Source: Chitinophaga sancti (lineage in GTDB: Bacteria > Bacteroidota > Bacteroidia > Chitinophagales > Chitinophagaceae). From it: a stretch of DNA of 64,000 bases. Each line of letters opens with the position of its first letter. Within the stretch, counting starts at the first letter, position 1. The position numbers and the translations under genes were made by a program. Shown here piece by piece: positions 43,488 to 52,529 of this stretch. The stretch covers positions 1,984,001 through 2,048,000 of the forward strand of contig NZ_CP139972.1 of NCBI RefSeq assembly GCF_034424315.1. The letters run 5' to 3'. The notes below the pieces were generated by a model. That model did no database searches and was not told the DNA's origin. It saw nothing but the letters and a program-made list of their open reading frames with translations.

Positions 43488-45586
43488 TAGCCAATAATAT
43501 AATCGTTAACAAAAGTTGTATTGGTAGAACGGTAAAAATGAGGATCAAATGAGCTGTCCAATATCCTCTCATTTAATTTTTCTACAAATTTCAATGCGGT
43601 TGGTTTACCCTCAGTAGTATCTAAAGTTTTAAATACATTGATCCAAACCGAAAAAAAACCAGATGAATAGGCCATTTCAATCATGTTATTCCATAGCAAT
43701 GATTCCATAACAGTGCTTCTGTCATCCAGGGTATCTTTTAACGCGTCCCAATTGTCCTGCCATATTTTTTTATTCGTCGCATCATTATCTGTAAAGGGAT
43801 TTTTAGGTTGATTAGCAGGCAAATTGAAATAGGCATGTAAACGCTGTCGCGCAGTCCGTTGCGCAATTTCTGTAGATAACAAATTAAATTGTCTTTGGGC
43901 GATCATCCATGTCTTGGTTCTATTAAGTATTCTCCCATCAACCAGGTCATTCTTTGTAGTATTTAAACCTACTATATTCATTATACTTTCGGTACCGAAG
44001 TCGAGTTTGAGATCTGTCGGAGAATTGGCAGAAACAAATTTGGCCGCTACAACCAGTCGTTCCAGATTTTTATCTTTTTGCTGAAGCACTACATAGTTAT
44101 CATAATCCGCTATTTTATCTACCCACCATTTATCAGCGGAAGGATCCTTATTAGTATTCAAGACCGTTCCCGTACAGTTATATTGAATTGAAAATAGGGT
44201 GTTTCGTCCATCATCAGGCCAAAGATTCCATTCTTTCGCCTGTTTCTTTATATTTTCGTAACTAAAATCCAGCTCTTCACCTGATTGTTTAATTACTATA
44301 AGACGCCCTGAATCCAATAAAGAGAAATCATTATCATTATCAAGCTTTTTAAGAGAATTGATTGTTTTAGATAACTTTTCAAATGATTCTATTGTTTCTT
44401 TATCTTCGACTTTCTCAAATAATTTAGCCCATTCCTCGCTATCGTCGTTTGTGAAACTACCTTTAATGGTAAGTATCCCATTCTTCTCATCATAACTGTA
44501 TTTTGATGAATTCGTATTAATAAAATCATCGATTTCCTGGGGTACTGGCAGGAAATCAGCGTCAATAGCTACAATACCAACCCCTATGCTATCTATTAAT
44601 TGTTCGAATTTTCTTGATTTAAAACAATTTCTCAATATCGTTTTATCATCTGCAGAAAAATTGCCAATTATTTGCAACATGTTATGCTCTGGGAAATATA
44701 CATAGGTTAAATCATTCAATGAATCCGTCAAACCCTCCAGACTTCTCATAAATGACGCCAAAGTCTTTTGGGGAACAAGAGACACCCTGAACTTAAAAGT
44801 CCAATTAGTGATGTCCGCATTATCAACTTTTCCATACAATATTCTTTGCCGGCCAAACAGCAAATTTGGAGTAGTCTGTTTATGAGAAGAATTACAAACC
44901 TTACATGAAATCACAAAATTATTCCAATCAGCCTGTAAGTCAGGGAACAAAGATTTAGGTAATTTATGCTCAATATCCAACAAGCCCCCATCAGTTATAA
45001 TGGTATCACAATAAGCACAATACAACCCGTAAGTACGGATCAAATCTTCTTTCGCATTCTTATAAAAAATGGAGACCTTGTCTTTAAGTGGCTCGATTAA
45101 ATACCTCTTAAGCCCATCCCATTTAGCAATTTTTTTCGGCAATGAGGGGTTCAGCTTTGGCTCTTTTTTCCACCTGGTAACACCTTCATCAAGCAAGAGC
45201 AAATTTACGACATCGCTCCATTTAATCAACAGCCTACAATAGTAGGCCCTGTTTCCCTGATGTTTTTCAATCAAAAGGACCTTGCTATTTAATGTAACTT
45301 CCGTATTTATCAATAAATTTTTTGATGCAAGGGTTGCAACTAAATAATTATTCCCTGGCACATGATCATTTTTTTCACCGTTTGGGATTGGTATCGTCGT
45401 ACCTGCCTGAAAAAAATCAAGCAGATAATCTAACCGAGATATATCCCTATTTGCAAAGGGCTCCTGGAGGACATAGTCCAGTTTAAAATAAAGCTCAGTG
45501 TCTGTGACCGATTCAAGGTCGTTTAAGAACTTTCGCTGGTAATTGGAATTGCTTGTTGTGGGCGATGTCTTATTTAATGGTCTCAT
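43487..45586 (-). CDS. 699-aa protein with HNH endonuclease domain
   Basis: An HNH motif lies near residues 182-234: YCAYCDTII, then LDIEHKLPKSLFP, then WNNFVISCKVCNSSHK. This is the complete CxxC-H-N-CxxC pattern, and the IEH-PKS-WNN form is like that of PtuB-type defence nucleases. The flanking regions (N-terminal 180 residues and about 240-699) are unrecognised; the latter has several Trp/Asp-rich stretches and a possible helical bundle. First gene of the operon with the 329-aa and 2546-aa genes. Probable activity is metal-dependent DNA cleavage. Its substrate and link to the giant protein are unknown. Confidence 0.82.
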   Translation of the reverse strand: MRPLNKTSPTTSNSNYQRKFLNDLESVTDTELYFKLDYVLQEPFANRDISRLDYLLDFFQAGTTIPIPNGEKNDHVPGNNYLVATLASKNLLINTEVTLNSKVLLIEKHQGNRAYYCRLLIKWSDVVNLLLLDEGVTRWKKEPKLNPSLPKKIAKWDGLKRYLIEPLKDKVSIFYKNAKEDLIRTYGLYCAYCDTIITDGGLLDIEHKLPKSLFPDLQADWNNFVISCKVCNSSHKQTTPNLLFGRQRILYGKVDNADITNWTFKFRVSLVPQKTLASFMRSLEGLTDSLNDLTYVYFPEHNMLQIIGNFSADDKTILRNCFKSRKFEQLIDSIGVGIVAIDADFLPVPQEIDDFINTNSSKYSYDEKNGILTIKGSFTNDDSEEWAKLFEKVEDKETIESFEKLSKTINSLKKLDNDNDFSLLDSGRLIVIKQSGEELDFSYENIKKQAKEWNLWPDDGRNTLFSIQYNCTGTVLNTNKDPSADKWWVDKIADYDNYVVLQQKDKNLERLVVAAKFVSANSPTDLKLDFGTESIMNIVGLNTTKNDLVDGRILNRTKTWMIAQRQFNLLSTEIAQRTARQRLHAYFNLPANQPKNPFTDNDATNKKIWQDNWDALKDTLDDRSTVMESLLWNNMIEMAYSSGFFSVWINVFKTLDTTEGKPTALKFVEKLNERILDSSFDPHFYRSTNTTFVNDYIIG

Positions 45587-45856
45587 GTAAAGGTTTGGGA
45601 AAAATGAAACAAAATATAATAATCCGAAATAATCTCTCTAAAATAAATACCCCCACGTATGCATAAAATCGCCTAAGCGCTGTATCATTTTTTTTGCCGG
45701 GCTCCATTATCACCGGCATTAAAAATCAATCCTTTTTTTTCAGAAAATGGGGTTCATTCCTATTGGTGAATCCTCCTTTTTCATGCATGCTTTATAATAG
45801 TTTTATGCGCTACCACATAATAACCTGCCGCCAAAATCCCCTCTTTGCTCCCCGGC

Positions 45857-45880
45857 CACGTCAGCTTTTGACGTGTTTTT
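45857..45880 (+). terminator. Orphan + strand intrinsic terminator
   Basis: CACGTCA (45857-45863) and TGACGTG (45869-45875) form a 7-bp stem with a 5-base loop followed by T5. No + strand gene ends here, so it may end a small RNA transcribed from the left. Confidence 0.45.
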
Positions 45881-45950
45881 CTGCCTAAAAACACCATCGC
45901 TAACAACCTTAGTAAAATCTGCCTAAACAAAAAATCTACCCGTAGGCACT

Positions 45951-45989
45951 ATTGTTATTCCTAACAGCAATGCTGTTAGGAATAACAAT
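45951..45989. repeat. 19-bp inverted repeat with one-base centre
   Basis: ATTGTTATTCCTAACAGCA (45951-45969) is the exact reverse complement of 45971-45989. As RNA it folds into a 17-bp stem with loop CAATG. It lies between the phosphoesterase gene and the HNH operon. No U tract follows, so a terminator is less likely than an operator or cruciform. Confidence 0.6.
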
Positions 45990-46300
45990 AAATACAGTGA
46001 TTTCTACTCGTTATCTAAAAAGCTGAATTTCGGAATACAAACGTATAGGTATTCCCTCCTAAGAATGGATTTACATAATTCTGCAAAGGGCGTAATGATA
46101 ACATAGGTGCTGTTTCGATTAAAAATGGGTATATTAATTTAAATGACAAGCAAGGTTAAAATATCATAACCGGCTTAAAATTAGATAATAAATAGATATC
46201 ACAAAATTAATTTTCCAGTTTCTAGTAATTCTTCCCTGCTAGGTTTAAATGGAGACAAAACAAAACTTAGAGATCTGCATAACATTCCCTTTAAGCAGCG

Positions 46301-47962
46301 CTATGACTTCCCTGACGCTTTTTGACCAGCTGCCTGCAAACGTTCTTCGATATATTCGTTCACGCTATTATTATCGACAAATGCACGGGTTATGTTCTTA
46401 CCGCTGTCGGGGTGCCCGGGCAAACTATTCAGGTAAATATTCAATAGCTCATTGATGTAAGGAACAGGTGGCGCGGCATTCATATTCAATGGTGGCGACC
46501 AGGGGCTGAGGGTGCCGCTTGCGAATGGAATGGCATTGCTTTGGGTGTTTGGATCTGTAGTAGGCAATGTTGCATAAGGTTCCATCCACACAGGGCAATC
46601 TTCTCGCATTGTCTTTACCCCGAATTGGCTGAAAGCGCAATTCAGCTGCGGCGCAGTGGCATCGCGCTGGGTAAGATAACCCACGTTTGCTTTATATGCT
46701 GCATTCAATTTATCGATAAGGAAACGAAGCACGGATGTATTTTGGTATTGTGTGCTGTCGATGCCTTTAGAAAGCCAGGGAGACACCAGTATGGCAGGCA
46801 CCCGGAGGCCCAGGAGGGAGAAGTCGAATGTGGAGTTGAGTGTCCATTGGTTCCCACAACAACCCTGGGTATATTGTGTAAGCGGCTGTGCGCCACAGGT
46901 GGGGGGCTTTGCAGAGGGGGGAAACACATGATCGTAAATACCCCCATTTTCATCGAAGGTCACCACCAGCAAGGTATCTTCCCAGCATGGGCTGTTACGT
47001 AAGGTATTATATACCGCTGCCAATAGATTTTCGCCGGGTTGCATGAGTGCATTAGGATGCATACTGGTATCTGTCCATGCATCAGCGCCTGGCAGCCAAC
47101 ACATGATAAAACTATAAAATGGAAGAGCCCCATTTTTACAGTCTTTGGCAAATTCAGTAAGTGGAAATCCCTGGTAATTGGACAGGCCTTCATTCAAAAA
47201 ACGGGTATCAAGCTGGCCAAGATTATTACAATCATCTACCGGCGCATACATCTTCCAATCGATATTAGCGCTCGGTTTACAACTATCAATTACATCAAAT
47301 ATAGAAGTGGCATTGACCATGCCGCCGTCTGTATCGTCTATGCTTACTGCATTGGTGGTGCCGCAGTGAATGAAAGCGCGATTGGGCAGGGTATGCCCCG
47401 GCATATCGCAATGCCAGTTATCGCACAGCACGAATTCGCTGGCCAGTTTGTGCAACACCTTCAGACTTCCATTTTCAAAATAGGTCATAGCAGCCTGCCC
47501 CTGTTGATTACAACTGTTATAGGTTGTATAAAAGCCCGAATTTGTAGCGGGATAGGTTAATGGCGGTGGTGTACTGGTGGCACCGATCAGCTGTCCCTTT
47601 GCATAGCCCGAAGTAAATACTGCCAGTGGATTGGATGGTAGTGCCGGGTCGCCTGTAACGGTAAATACCGGCCCGAACAAGTCAGGCATCATGCCATCTC
47701 CGAAATCGTGCGTGAAGTCATGCGCCTGTGGTATGTCCGGGTCAATGGGAGTGGGATAAACCGGGGTATTGGAGGGGCTGGGCGGCAACAGGGGATTGGG
47801 AAGATTATAATAATCCTGGTTGAGCTGCCCTTGCGAGAAAAGGCCCCTAACACCTGGAAAGGCGCCGAATAAGTGGTCGAATGAGCGGTTCTCAAACATT
47901 AATACCACCACGCGTTTGATACGGTCTAACCCATTGGGTACATTATTGGGTATGTTTTGCAT
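46301..47962 (-). CDS. Phosphoesterase / non-specific phospholipase C family protein without signal peptide
   Basis: This 553-residue protein belongs to the PLC/acid-phosphatase (AcpA) family. It has the metal-site motif VVLMFENRSFDHLFG near the N-terminus, the DNWHCDMPGHTLPNRAF active-site block (about residue 180), and TFDENGGIYDHVFPP (about 335). These enzymes hydrolyse phosphoesters, often phosphatidylcholine or sphingomyelin head groups. Secreted members normally start with a Tat signal, but this one begins MQNIPNNVPNGLDRIKR with none. It lies upstream of the HNH/giant-protein operon on the same strand, separated by 700 bases, and downstream of a GH64-like lipoprotein gene. Confidence 0.88.
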   Translation of the reverse strand: MQNIPNNVPNGLDRIKRVVVLMFENRSFDHLFGAFPGVRGLFSQGQLNQDYYNLPNPLLPPSPSNTPVYPTPIDPDIPQAHDFTHDFGDGMMPDLFGPVFTVTGDPALPSNPLAVFTSGYAKGQLIGATSTPPPLTYPATNSGFYTTYNSCNQQGQAAMTYFENGSLKVLHKLASEFVLCDNWHCDMPGHTLPNRAFIHCGTTNAVSIDDTDGGMVNATSIFDVIDSCKPSANIDWKMYAPVDDCNNLGQLDTRFLNEGLSNYQGFPLTEFAKDCKNGALPFYSFIMCWLPGADAWTDTSMHPNALMQPGENLLAAVYNTLRNSPCWEDTLLVVTFDENGGIYDHVFPPSAKPPTCGAQPLTQYTQGCCGNQWTLNSTFDFSLLGLRVPAILVSPWLSKGIDSTQYQNTSVLRFLIDKLNAAYKANVGYLTQRDATAPQLNCAFSQFGVKTMREDCPVWMEPYATLPTTDPNTQSNAIPFASGTLSPWSPPLNMNAAPPVPYINELLNIYLNSLPGHPDSGKNITRAFVDNNSVNEYIEERLQAAGQKASGKS

Positions 47963-48018
47963 ATGGTGAAATTTTAAAAGAGGTTATCATTAATGGAACA
48001 TGCTATCGATCTAAAGTG

Positions 48019-49314
48019 TCATGGATGACTACTGTTTACGCTGCCTATTGATGTAAAATTAATGTGTATGTTGGTTCCTTTGTTAAAATAGACAGATGAA
48101 TTTTTTGAATAAACATCATCATAGGAATACGCATATGCCAGGCCATCAAATGCATATTGATGAATTATTTTACCATAATACTCGGTAAAACCACCGGGTG
48201 CTGCACCAAAATAATTGGAAGAATGGATCCAGTCGTCGGGCTTATTGAGGCTGGCTACCCCACGGCAGATGGAAATCGTCAGAGACAAGAGGGCGTTTTG
48301 TGCCGAATCGCTTGCCCAGGCACCTGGTAATGTACTCACAAGAGCATTGCCCCATATAACAAAGCCCCAGTCAATAGTGCTTGCCTGCCCGGCAACATTA
48401 TGCCAGTTCTCAGCCAGGTTGATGCCTGGGTTGACAGGCAACCCAATAGAGAAGGTATTTCCATTCGATGTTTTTACAGTAAGGGTATCCCCGGATTTGT
48501 TTACACTTCCGGTATCAACGTTGATGGAGCTGGGGTACAGCTTATCGTAAAAAAGAAACTTGCGGCCGGGGCTGAATACTTCGTTCTTCAGGTAATGGTT
48601 AAAATAATTATCCATTTGCCGGGCGGCGCCGGTGTCGGAAAAATCAGCATAAGCAGTTTGTTGCGGTGCTAAAAAACGTAAATAATTTCCCTGTTTGTCT
48701 GTTACAAAAAGTTGACTATACCATGCCGTGGTATCTGATGCAGGAATGCTCTTAAACGCATTATACATGGTCTGCCGGTTGCCTGTAAGCCCCCTGGTAA
48801 CCTGTTGCCCGTTCTGGTCTGTTAACTGCATTGTATAGGTAATAGCGTACATATCTACATTGGTAGAATTTATATTGTAGCTGCCCTCCGCATGGGTGTC
48901 AAACTCAATAAAATCGAATATGTTATTTGCCCCACCATTCTTAACCTGGCTCATTGAAGGACCGGAACCGGCAGCAAATTCAGTGCTGTCGAAATCCTTT
49001 CCCACTGCAACGTATAATCTCGCACTTTGTATGGCCGGCACAGGAATACTGTCTGGCAGTTGCGACAAAGGCATGGAAGTAACATTCGATTTGTACCCTG
49101 TGAATTTTCTCAATTGCCCGGTTTCAAAATCCAGGTAACTGTAGTGTAAACTGTCAGCCGGGTTTAGCCCTACTATGCACACGAATATGGAATCTTTACT
49201 TACGGTGCTGTCTACGTTCTTTAAAGAAAAATAGCAGGTAGGAGGCTTGCAGCCGAATAATGACAACAGCAAAGCGAATAAAAAGTACGTTATGATTATA
49301 GTTTTACTTTTCAT
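48019..49314 (-). CDS. GH64-like (beta-1,3-glucanase / thaumatin-like) lipoprotein
   Basis: 431 residues with a lipoprotein signal (FALLLSLFGC, lipidated Cys at about residue 22). The mature protein resembles GH64 laminaripentaose-forming glucanases: FDFIEFDTHAEGSYNINSTN and NVDMYAITYTMQL near 145-170, and YAFDGLAYAYSYDDVYSK near the end. These fit the acidic cleft layout of that family, which cuts beta-1,3-glucan. Catalytic residues were not checked by alignment. It faces the divergent lipoprotein gene at 49616 across a 300-base promoter region. Confidence 0.65.
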   Translation of the reverse strand: MKSKTIIITYFLFALLLSLFGCKPPTCYFSLKNVDSTVSKDSIFVCIVGLNPADSLHYSYLDFETGQLRKFTGYKSNVTSMPLSQLPDSIPVPAIQSARLYVAVGKDFDSTEFAAGSGPSMSQVKNGGANNIFDFIEFDTHAEGSYNINSTNVDMYAITYTMQLTDQNGQQVTRGLTGNRQTMYNAFKSIPASDTTAWYSQLFVTDKQGNYLRFLAPQQTAYADFSDTGAARQMDNYFNHYLKNEVFSPGRKFLFYDKLYPSSINVDTGSVNKSGDTLTVKTSNGNTFSIGLPVNPGINLAENWHNVAGQASTIDWGFVIWGNALVSTLPGAWASDSAQNALLSLTISICRGVASLNKPDDWIHSSNYFGAAPGGFTEYYGKIIHQYAFDGLAYAYSYDDVYSKNSSVYFNKGTNIHINFTSIGSVNSSHP

Positions 49315-49445
49315 AAAATATTAATTTAAGTGGGAAGAAGATCAGGGTTTAGCGGCAACCGCTTGCTTCCCCAAAATTGAGATATGAAAAGCAGATTGTT
49401 CCGGGCAGAATTATGCGAATTTAAAAACAGGGGTATTTGCCGTGC

Positions 49446-49465
49446 AATAGGTAAAAATACCTATT
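49446..49465. promoter_or_regulatory. Inverted repeat in divergent promoter region
   Basis: AATAGGTA (49446-49453) and TACCTATT (49458-49465) are separated by AAAA. The repeat lies between two divergent genes, about 130 bases from one start and 150 from the other, so it is a reasonable operator candidate. The rest of 49315-49580 shows no gene. Confidence 0.35.
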
Positions 49466-49580
49466 AGTGTAATCTACCATTATAGGTTGCCAGCCTTGGT
49501 ATTGCCATCGGTTTTCTTATTTAACTACCAGATTTTTTTATAAACAGGCAACTATTACTATTACTTACAATGCCAAATTC

Positions 49581-49588
49581 TATATTTG
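49581..49588 (+). promoter_or_regulatory. Perfect -7 box (TATATTTG) before the lipoprotein gene
   Basis: TATATTTG matches TAnnTTTG, 27 bases before ATG 49616. A TTG-initiated upstream start at 49586 would overlap this box, which supports starting at 49616. Confidence 0.55.
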
Positions 49589-49615
49589 TCATATTTACCC
49601 CACAACCCACTCAAT

Positions 49616-50239
49616 ATGAAAAAGTTAATCTTACTATTGTCGGTACTGATCGCACTTATTTCTGCAACTTCCTGCCATCATGATCAGTCCAATGCTTCAT
49701 TAAAAGCAACCCAAACCGACCCCACAAATACATCCTCCTACGGCAGCTTAATTGACCTTGTTCATTCAGATACAGCTGCCATGTGGCACGAAAACCTCGA
49801 CAGCATCTGGGAAAAGGCCCTGCCCCAGGATACAACTGACAAAGTACAGTATTTTACAGTGAGGAGCCAGGATCTGCTGTGGGGAATGGGATTGGACACC
49901 AGCAACAAGGGCCTGGATTCTATGTTAAAGAAATACTCCATAGCAATTGGTAACGATAGCGTTCGAAGATTCGTACGGATTACCCTGGGATATGATAATA
50001 TCCAAAAACGTTTAAAAGCGTTTATTCAGCCAGTCTATGATGTACAGATGGTAGGTGACTCGATTGCTAATGCAGGAACGGCATGCTATTTTGATTCTAA
50101 CGGAAAAATTATCTGTAATGGATTGGGCTTACCTGGAAGCCACCTGAAGTCTGAAAAACTTGCTGGTTCCAATAACTCCTATGTGGGCGACCTCAATTCC
50201 CCCTGCCCACCCATCTGCGGCTCAGCCCCAACCAACTAA
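49616..50239 (+). CDS. Lipoprotein of 207 aa, first gene of a sensor cluster
   Basis: ATG 49616 (MKKLILLLSVLIALISATSC) gives a textbook lipoprotein signal with Cys at residue 20. The mature chain is helical and charged (TAAMWHENLDSIWEKALPQD), and ends in a Cys/Pro-rich tail (CPPICGSAPTN) after ACYFDSNGKIICNG, so two disulfides are possible. Family not recognised. It precedes the membrane protein, kinase and regulator on the same strand by 66 bases, which suggests it feeds an envelope signal to them. Confidence 0.75.
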   Translation: MKKLILLLSVLIALISATSCHHDQSNASLKATQTDPTNTSSYGSLIDLVHSDTAAMWHENLDSIWEKALPQDTTDKVQYFTVRSQDLLWGMGLDTSNKGLDSMLKKYSIAIGNDSVRRFVRITLGYDNIQKRLKAFIQPVYDVQMVGDSIANAGTACYFDSNGKIICNGLGLPGSHLKSEKLAGSNNSYVGDLNSPCPPICGSAPTN

Positions 50240-50305
50240 ACAAAAATCAATGCCACGCAGCCAGGAGCATAAAACAGGGAACATTCAACGGTAAATTACA
50301 GCATT

Positions 50306-50965
50306 ATGCGTTTTGAAAAAGTGGTTATCTTACTTTCCTATTTGCCGGTTTGCGGAGCAGCTGCGCTGGCAATGGCTGTTTATAGAAAGTCGGACCGGGC
50401 ATTGAAAATGTTTTGTATCTATGTACTTTTCTCTACAGTTATTTTACTGCTTTCCCTGGTACTCTCCCAAAACCGTATCAACAATATGATACTGCTGCAC
50501 GTTTATTGCCCGGCCGGTTTTTTACTGTTGGCTTATTTTTATAAACGACTGCTCAACAATGCCGTTAACAAAGAACTGTTCCCCGTATTAGCATTGCTTT
50601 TTGTGGCGTTTTCTCTTGTAAATTCTATATTCTTTCAAAATATTTTCACTTTCAACTCTTACGCCTTAACAACAGAATCCATTCTTATCATTATTCTTAC
50701 CCTGTTCACTTTTCTTGTGTCACTGCACCGGAACAGCACCTCACTGGTCATAAGAACCAACCTGAATACCGTGAACTGGATCAATTCCGGCCTGTTGTTG
50801 TACCATTCCTCTACCCTGCTGCTCTTTTATTTATCCAACTACTTAACGAAATTTTATAGTCTCAATTTCAATCTAAACATCTGGCTCCTGCATTCTGTTG
50901 TATCTGTTATAATGTATTCCTGTTTTATTGTTGGATTATGGAAGCAGCTAAAAACATGTCCATAG
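50306..50965 (+). CDS. Polytopic membrane protein (219 aa), sensor module partner
   Basis: Six or seven hydrophobic helices fill the chain (VVILLSYLPVCGAAALAMAV; MFCIYVLFSTVILLLSLVL; LFPVLALLFVAFSLVNSIFF; ILIIILTLFTFLVSLH). No enzymatic motif is present. It has the length and helix pattern of 7TM sensory inputs found in front of NarL-type kinases. Its end overlaps the kinase gene by 28 bases, so the two are translated together. It probably acts as the detached input domain of the kinase (inference). Confidence 0.78.
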   Translation: MRFEKVVILLSYLPVCGAAALAMAVYRKSDRALKMFCIYVLFSTVILLLSLVLSQNRINNMILLHVYCPAGFLLLAYFYKRLLNNAVNKELFPVLALLFVAFSLVNSIFFQNIFTFNSYALTTESILIIILTLFTFLVSLHRNSTSLVIRTNLNTVNWINSGLLLYHSSTLLLFYLSNYLTKFYSLNFNLNIWLLHSVVSVIMYSCFIVGLWKQLKTCP

Positions 50966-51747
50966 CGAACCTGCTGGTTCCATTTTCAATTGTCCTGTTC
51001 ATCATTGCAATAGGGGTTATTTTGCTGTACCACAGTTTTCAAAAAAAACTGTACATCAATGAACTGGAGAATGCAGCTAACAAAGCAAGGCACCAGGAAG
51101 ACTTGCTTGAAAACGCTGTAATGGTACAGGAAACCGAAAGAAAACGGATTGCATCCGATTTGCACGATGAACTGGGTGCTATTATTTCCATCATGAAAAT
51201 GAACCTGCTGTTCATTATGCAAAAGGAGAAAAAAGGTAAAGAAGAGCCGGACCCGGCCACCCTGGAAACATTACAAAACCTAACCAGGCTGGCCGAAACC
51301 GGTCTCAATACAGTAAGAAACCTCAGTCACCAACTGATGCCACCCCAGCTGGCAGCATTTGGATTGATAAGAACCCTGAACTCGTTTGCCGATAGCATAA
51401 ATGGAGCGGGCCTAACAAAAATTGTTATTGACGTACCGGATGAATTGCCTGAAATAGAATGGATGACCACCCTGGGCTTGTACCGTATCCTAATGGAGTT
51501 ACTTACCAATACCCTTAAACATGCCCAGGCCAGCCTGGTTACCATTGATATAAGTATCAGTAACAAGAACGAGCTGCTGATCTCGTATGCCGATAACGGG
51601 ATAGGTTTGCCCACCGTTGGAAACCTAAAGGCCGGTATGGGATTAAAAAATATAGAAGCCCGTGTAAATGTGTTAAAAGGCACCTACAATATATCAAGTC
51701 CTCCGGGAGCAAGAGGCTTCCAGTCAGCTATTACCATTCCCCTATAA
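50938..51747 (+). CDS. NarL/LuxR-type sensor histidine kinase
   Basis: 269 residues. One N-terminal membrane helix (LVPFSIVLFIIAIGVILLYH) and a coiled linker lead to HisKA_3 with the phospho-acceptor His in RKRIASDLHDELGAIISIM (about residue 75). HATPase_c follows: N box LMELLTNTLKHAQAS (about 184), G1 YADNGIGLP, and G2 GMGLKNIEAR. It phosphorylates the regulator 10 bases downstream. It has no sensory domain of its own, which fits input from the overlapping membrane protein. M7 (50956) is an alternative start. Confidence 0.93.
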   Translation: MEAAKNMSIANLLVPFSIVLFIIAIGVILLYHSFQKKLYINELENAANKARHQEDLLENAVMVQETERKRIASDLHDELGAIISIMKMNLLFIMQKEKKGKEEPDPATLETLQNLTRLAETGLNTVRNLSHQLMPPQLAAFGLIRTLNSFADSINGAGLTKIVIDVPDELPEIEWMTTLGLYRILMELLTNTLKHAQASLVTIDISISNKNELLISYADNGIGLPTVGNLKAGMGLKNIEARVNVLKGTYNISSPPGARGFQSAITIPL

Positions 51748-51757
51748 ATGAAACGCC

Positions 51758-52432
51758 ATGGAAGAGAAAATAAAATTAGGAATTGTAGAAGATCAATTCC
51801 TGTTCAGAGAAGGGCTCAAAGCCCTGCTGAAAAACTGGCCCGGCTTTGAGGTGATATTTGAAAGCGCCGATGGCTTTTCGGTGATCAACAGGCTTCAACA
51901 GCAGGCCGACATTCCCGATGTAATGCTGGTAGACTTATCACTACCACCCAATGACAGGAAAGAATTTTCCGGGGCGCATCTTACCCAGGCCCTGCAGGAA
52001 CATTTTCCTACAGTGAAAATACTGATACTGACCGTGCACAAAGACGAGGATTTTATAGTTGAATTGATTAAAAACGGTGCACATGGTTACCTGGTGAAAG
52101 ATTCAGATCCCGAAGAGGTGCATGAGGCCATCCTGTCTGTGCATAACAAAGGATCGTATATCAATACCAGGGCATTACTTGCCTTGCAAAACAGTATGGC
52201 GAAAAAAGCCCTGCGACCCAAAAAACTACTGGTAAATATTTCGGCACGTGAACAGCAAATATTGCAGCTCACCTGCCAGCAATATACCGCAGAAGAAATA
52301 GCCAGGGAGCTTTTCATAAGCGTGAAAACTGTCAATGGCCATCGGAATAACCTGCTGTTGAAAACCAGTTCGAAAAACGTGGCTGGCCTGGTAGTATTTG
52401 CAATAAAAAATGATATCGTAAAATTAAAATAA
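51758..52432 (+). CDS. LuxR/NarL-family response regulator
   Basis: 224 residues. The receiver domain has an acidic pocket (LGIVEDQFLFREGLK) and phospho-acceptor Asp in VMLVDLSLP (about residue 55). Thr in ILTVHKDEDFI and Lys in YLVKDSDPEEV complete the switch. A C-terminal LuxR HTH follows (ISAREQQILQL; YTAEEIARELFISVKTVNGH; about 160-220). It is the partner of the kinase at 50938-51747. Targets are unknown; the divergent and neighbouring envelope genes are candidates. Confidence 0.95.
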   Translation: MEEKIKLGIVEDQFLFREGLKALLKNWPGFEVIFESADGFSVINRLQQQADIPDVMLVDLSLPPNDRKEFSGAHLTQALQEHFPTVKILILTVHKDEDFIVELIKNGAHGYLVKDSDPEEVHEAILSVHNKGSYINTRALLALQNSMAKKALRPKKLLVNISAREQQILQLTCQQYTAEEIARELFISVKTVNGHRNNLLLKTSSKNVAGLVVFAIKNDIVKLK

Positions 52433-52529
52433 CCAATAACCGGGCTGCATGGCAAAGGCAGGTTATTTCCGGCCCTCGTCTTAACCACGGCAAGGCAATT
52501 TACTGTTGCCTGGCAGGCTTTTCGGAAGA

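Larger units (their letters stand above)
45587..46300. other. Gene-free stretch with several hairpins
   Basis: No supportable gene. It holds the upstream region of the HNH operon, a + strand terminator-like hairpin (45857-45880), a near-perfect palindrome (45951-45989) and a loose TGCCGG/CCGGCA pair near 45695-45718. Confidence 0.5.

Noticed and set aside
45695..45718. TGCCGG/CCGGCA hairpin flanked by T and A runs
   Set aside because: The T run precedes the stem on + and an A run follows it on minus, so it does not fit an intrinsic terminator on either strand.
45694..45888. 64-aa + strand frame in the gap
   Set aside because: Runs through a terminator hairpin; no domain or signal peptide.
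47039..47560. 173-aa + strand frame over the phosphoesterase
   Set aside because: Antisense shadow of a motif-rich gene.
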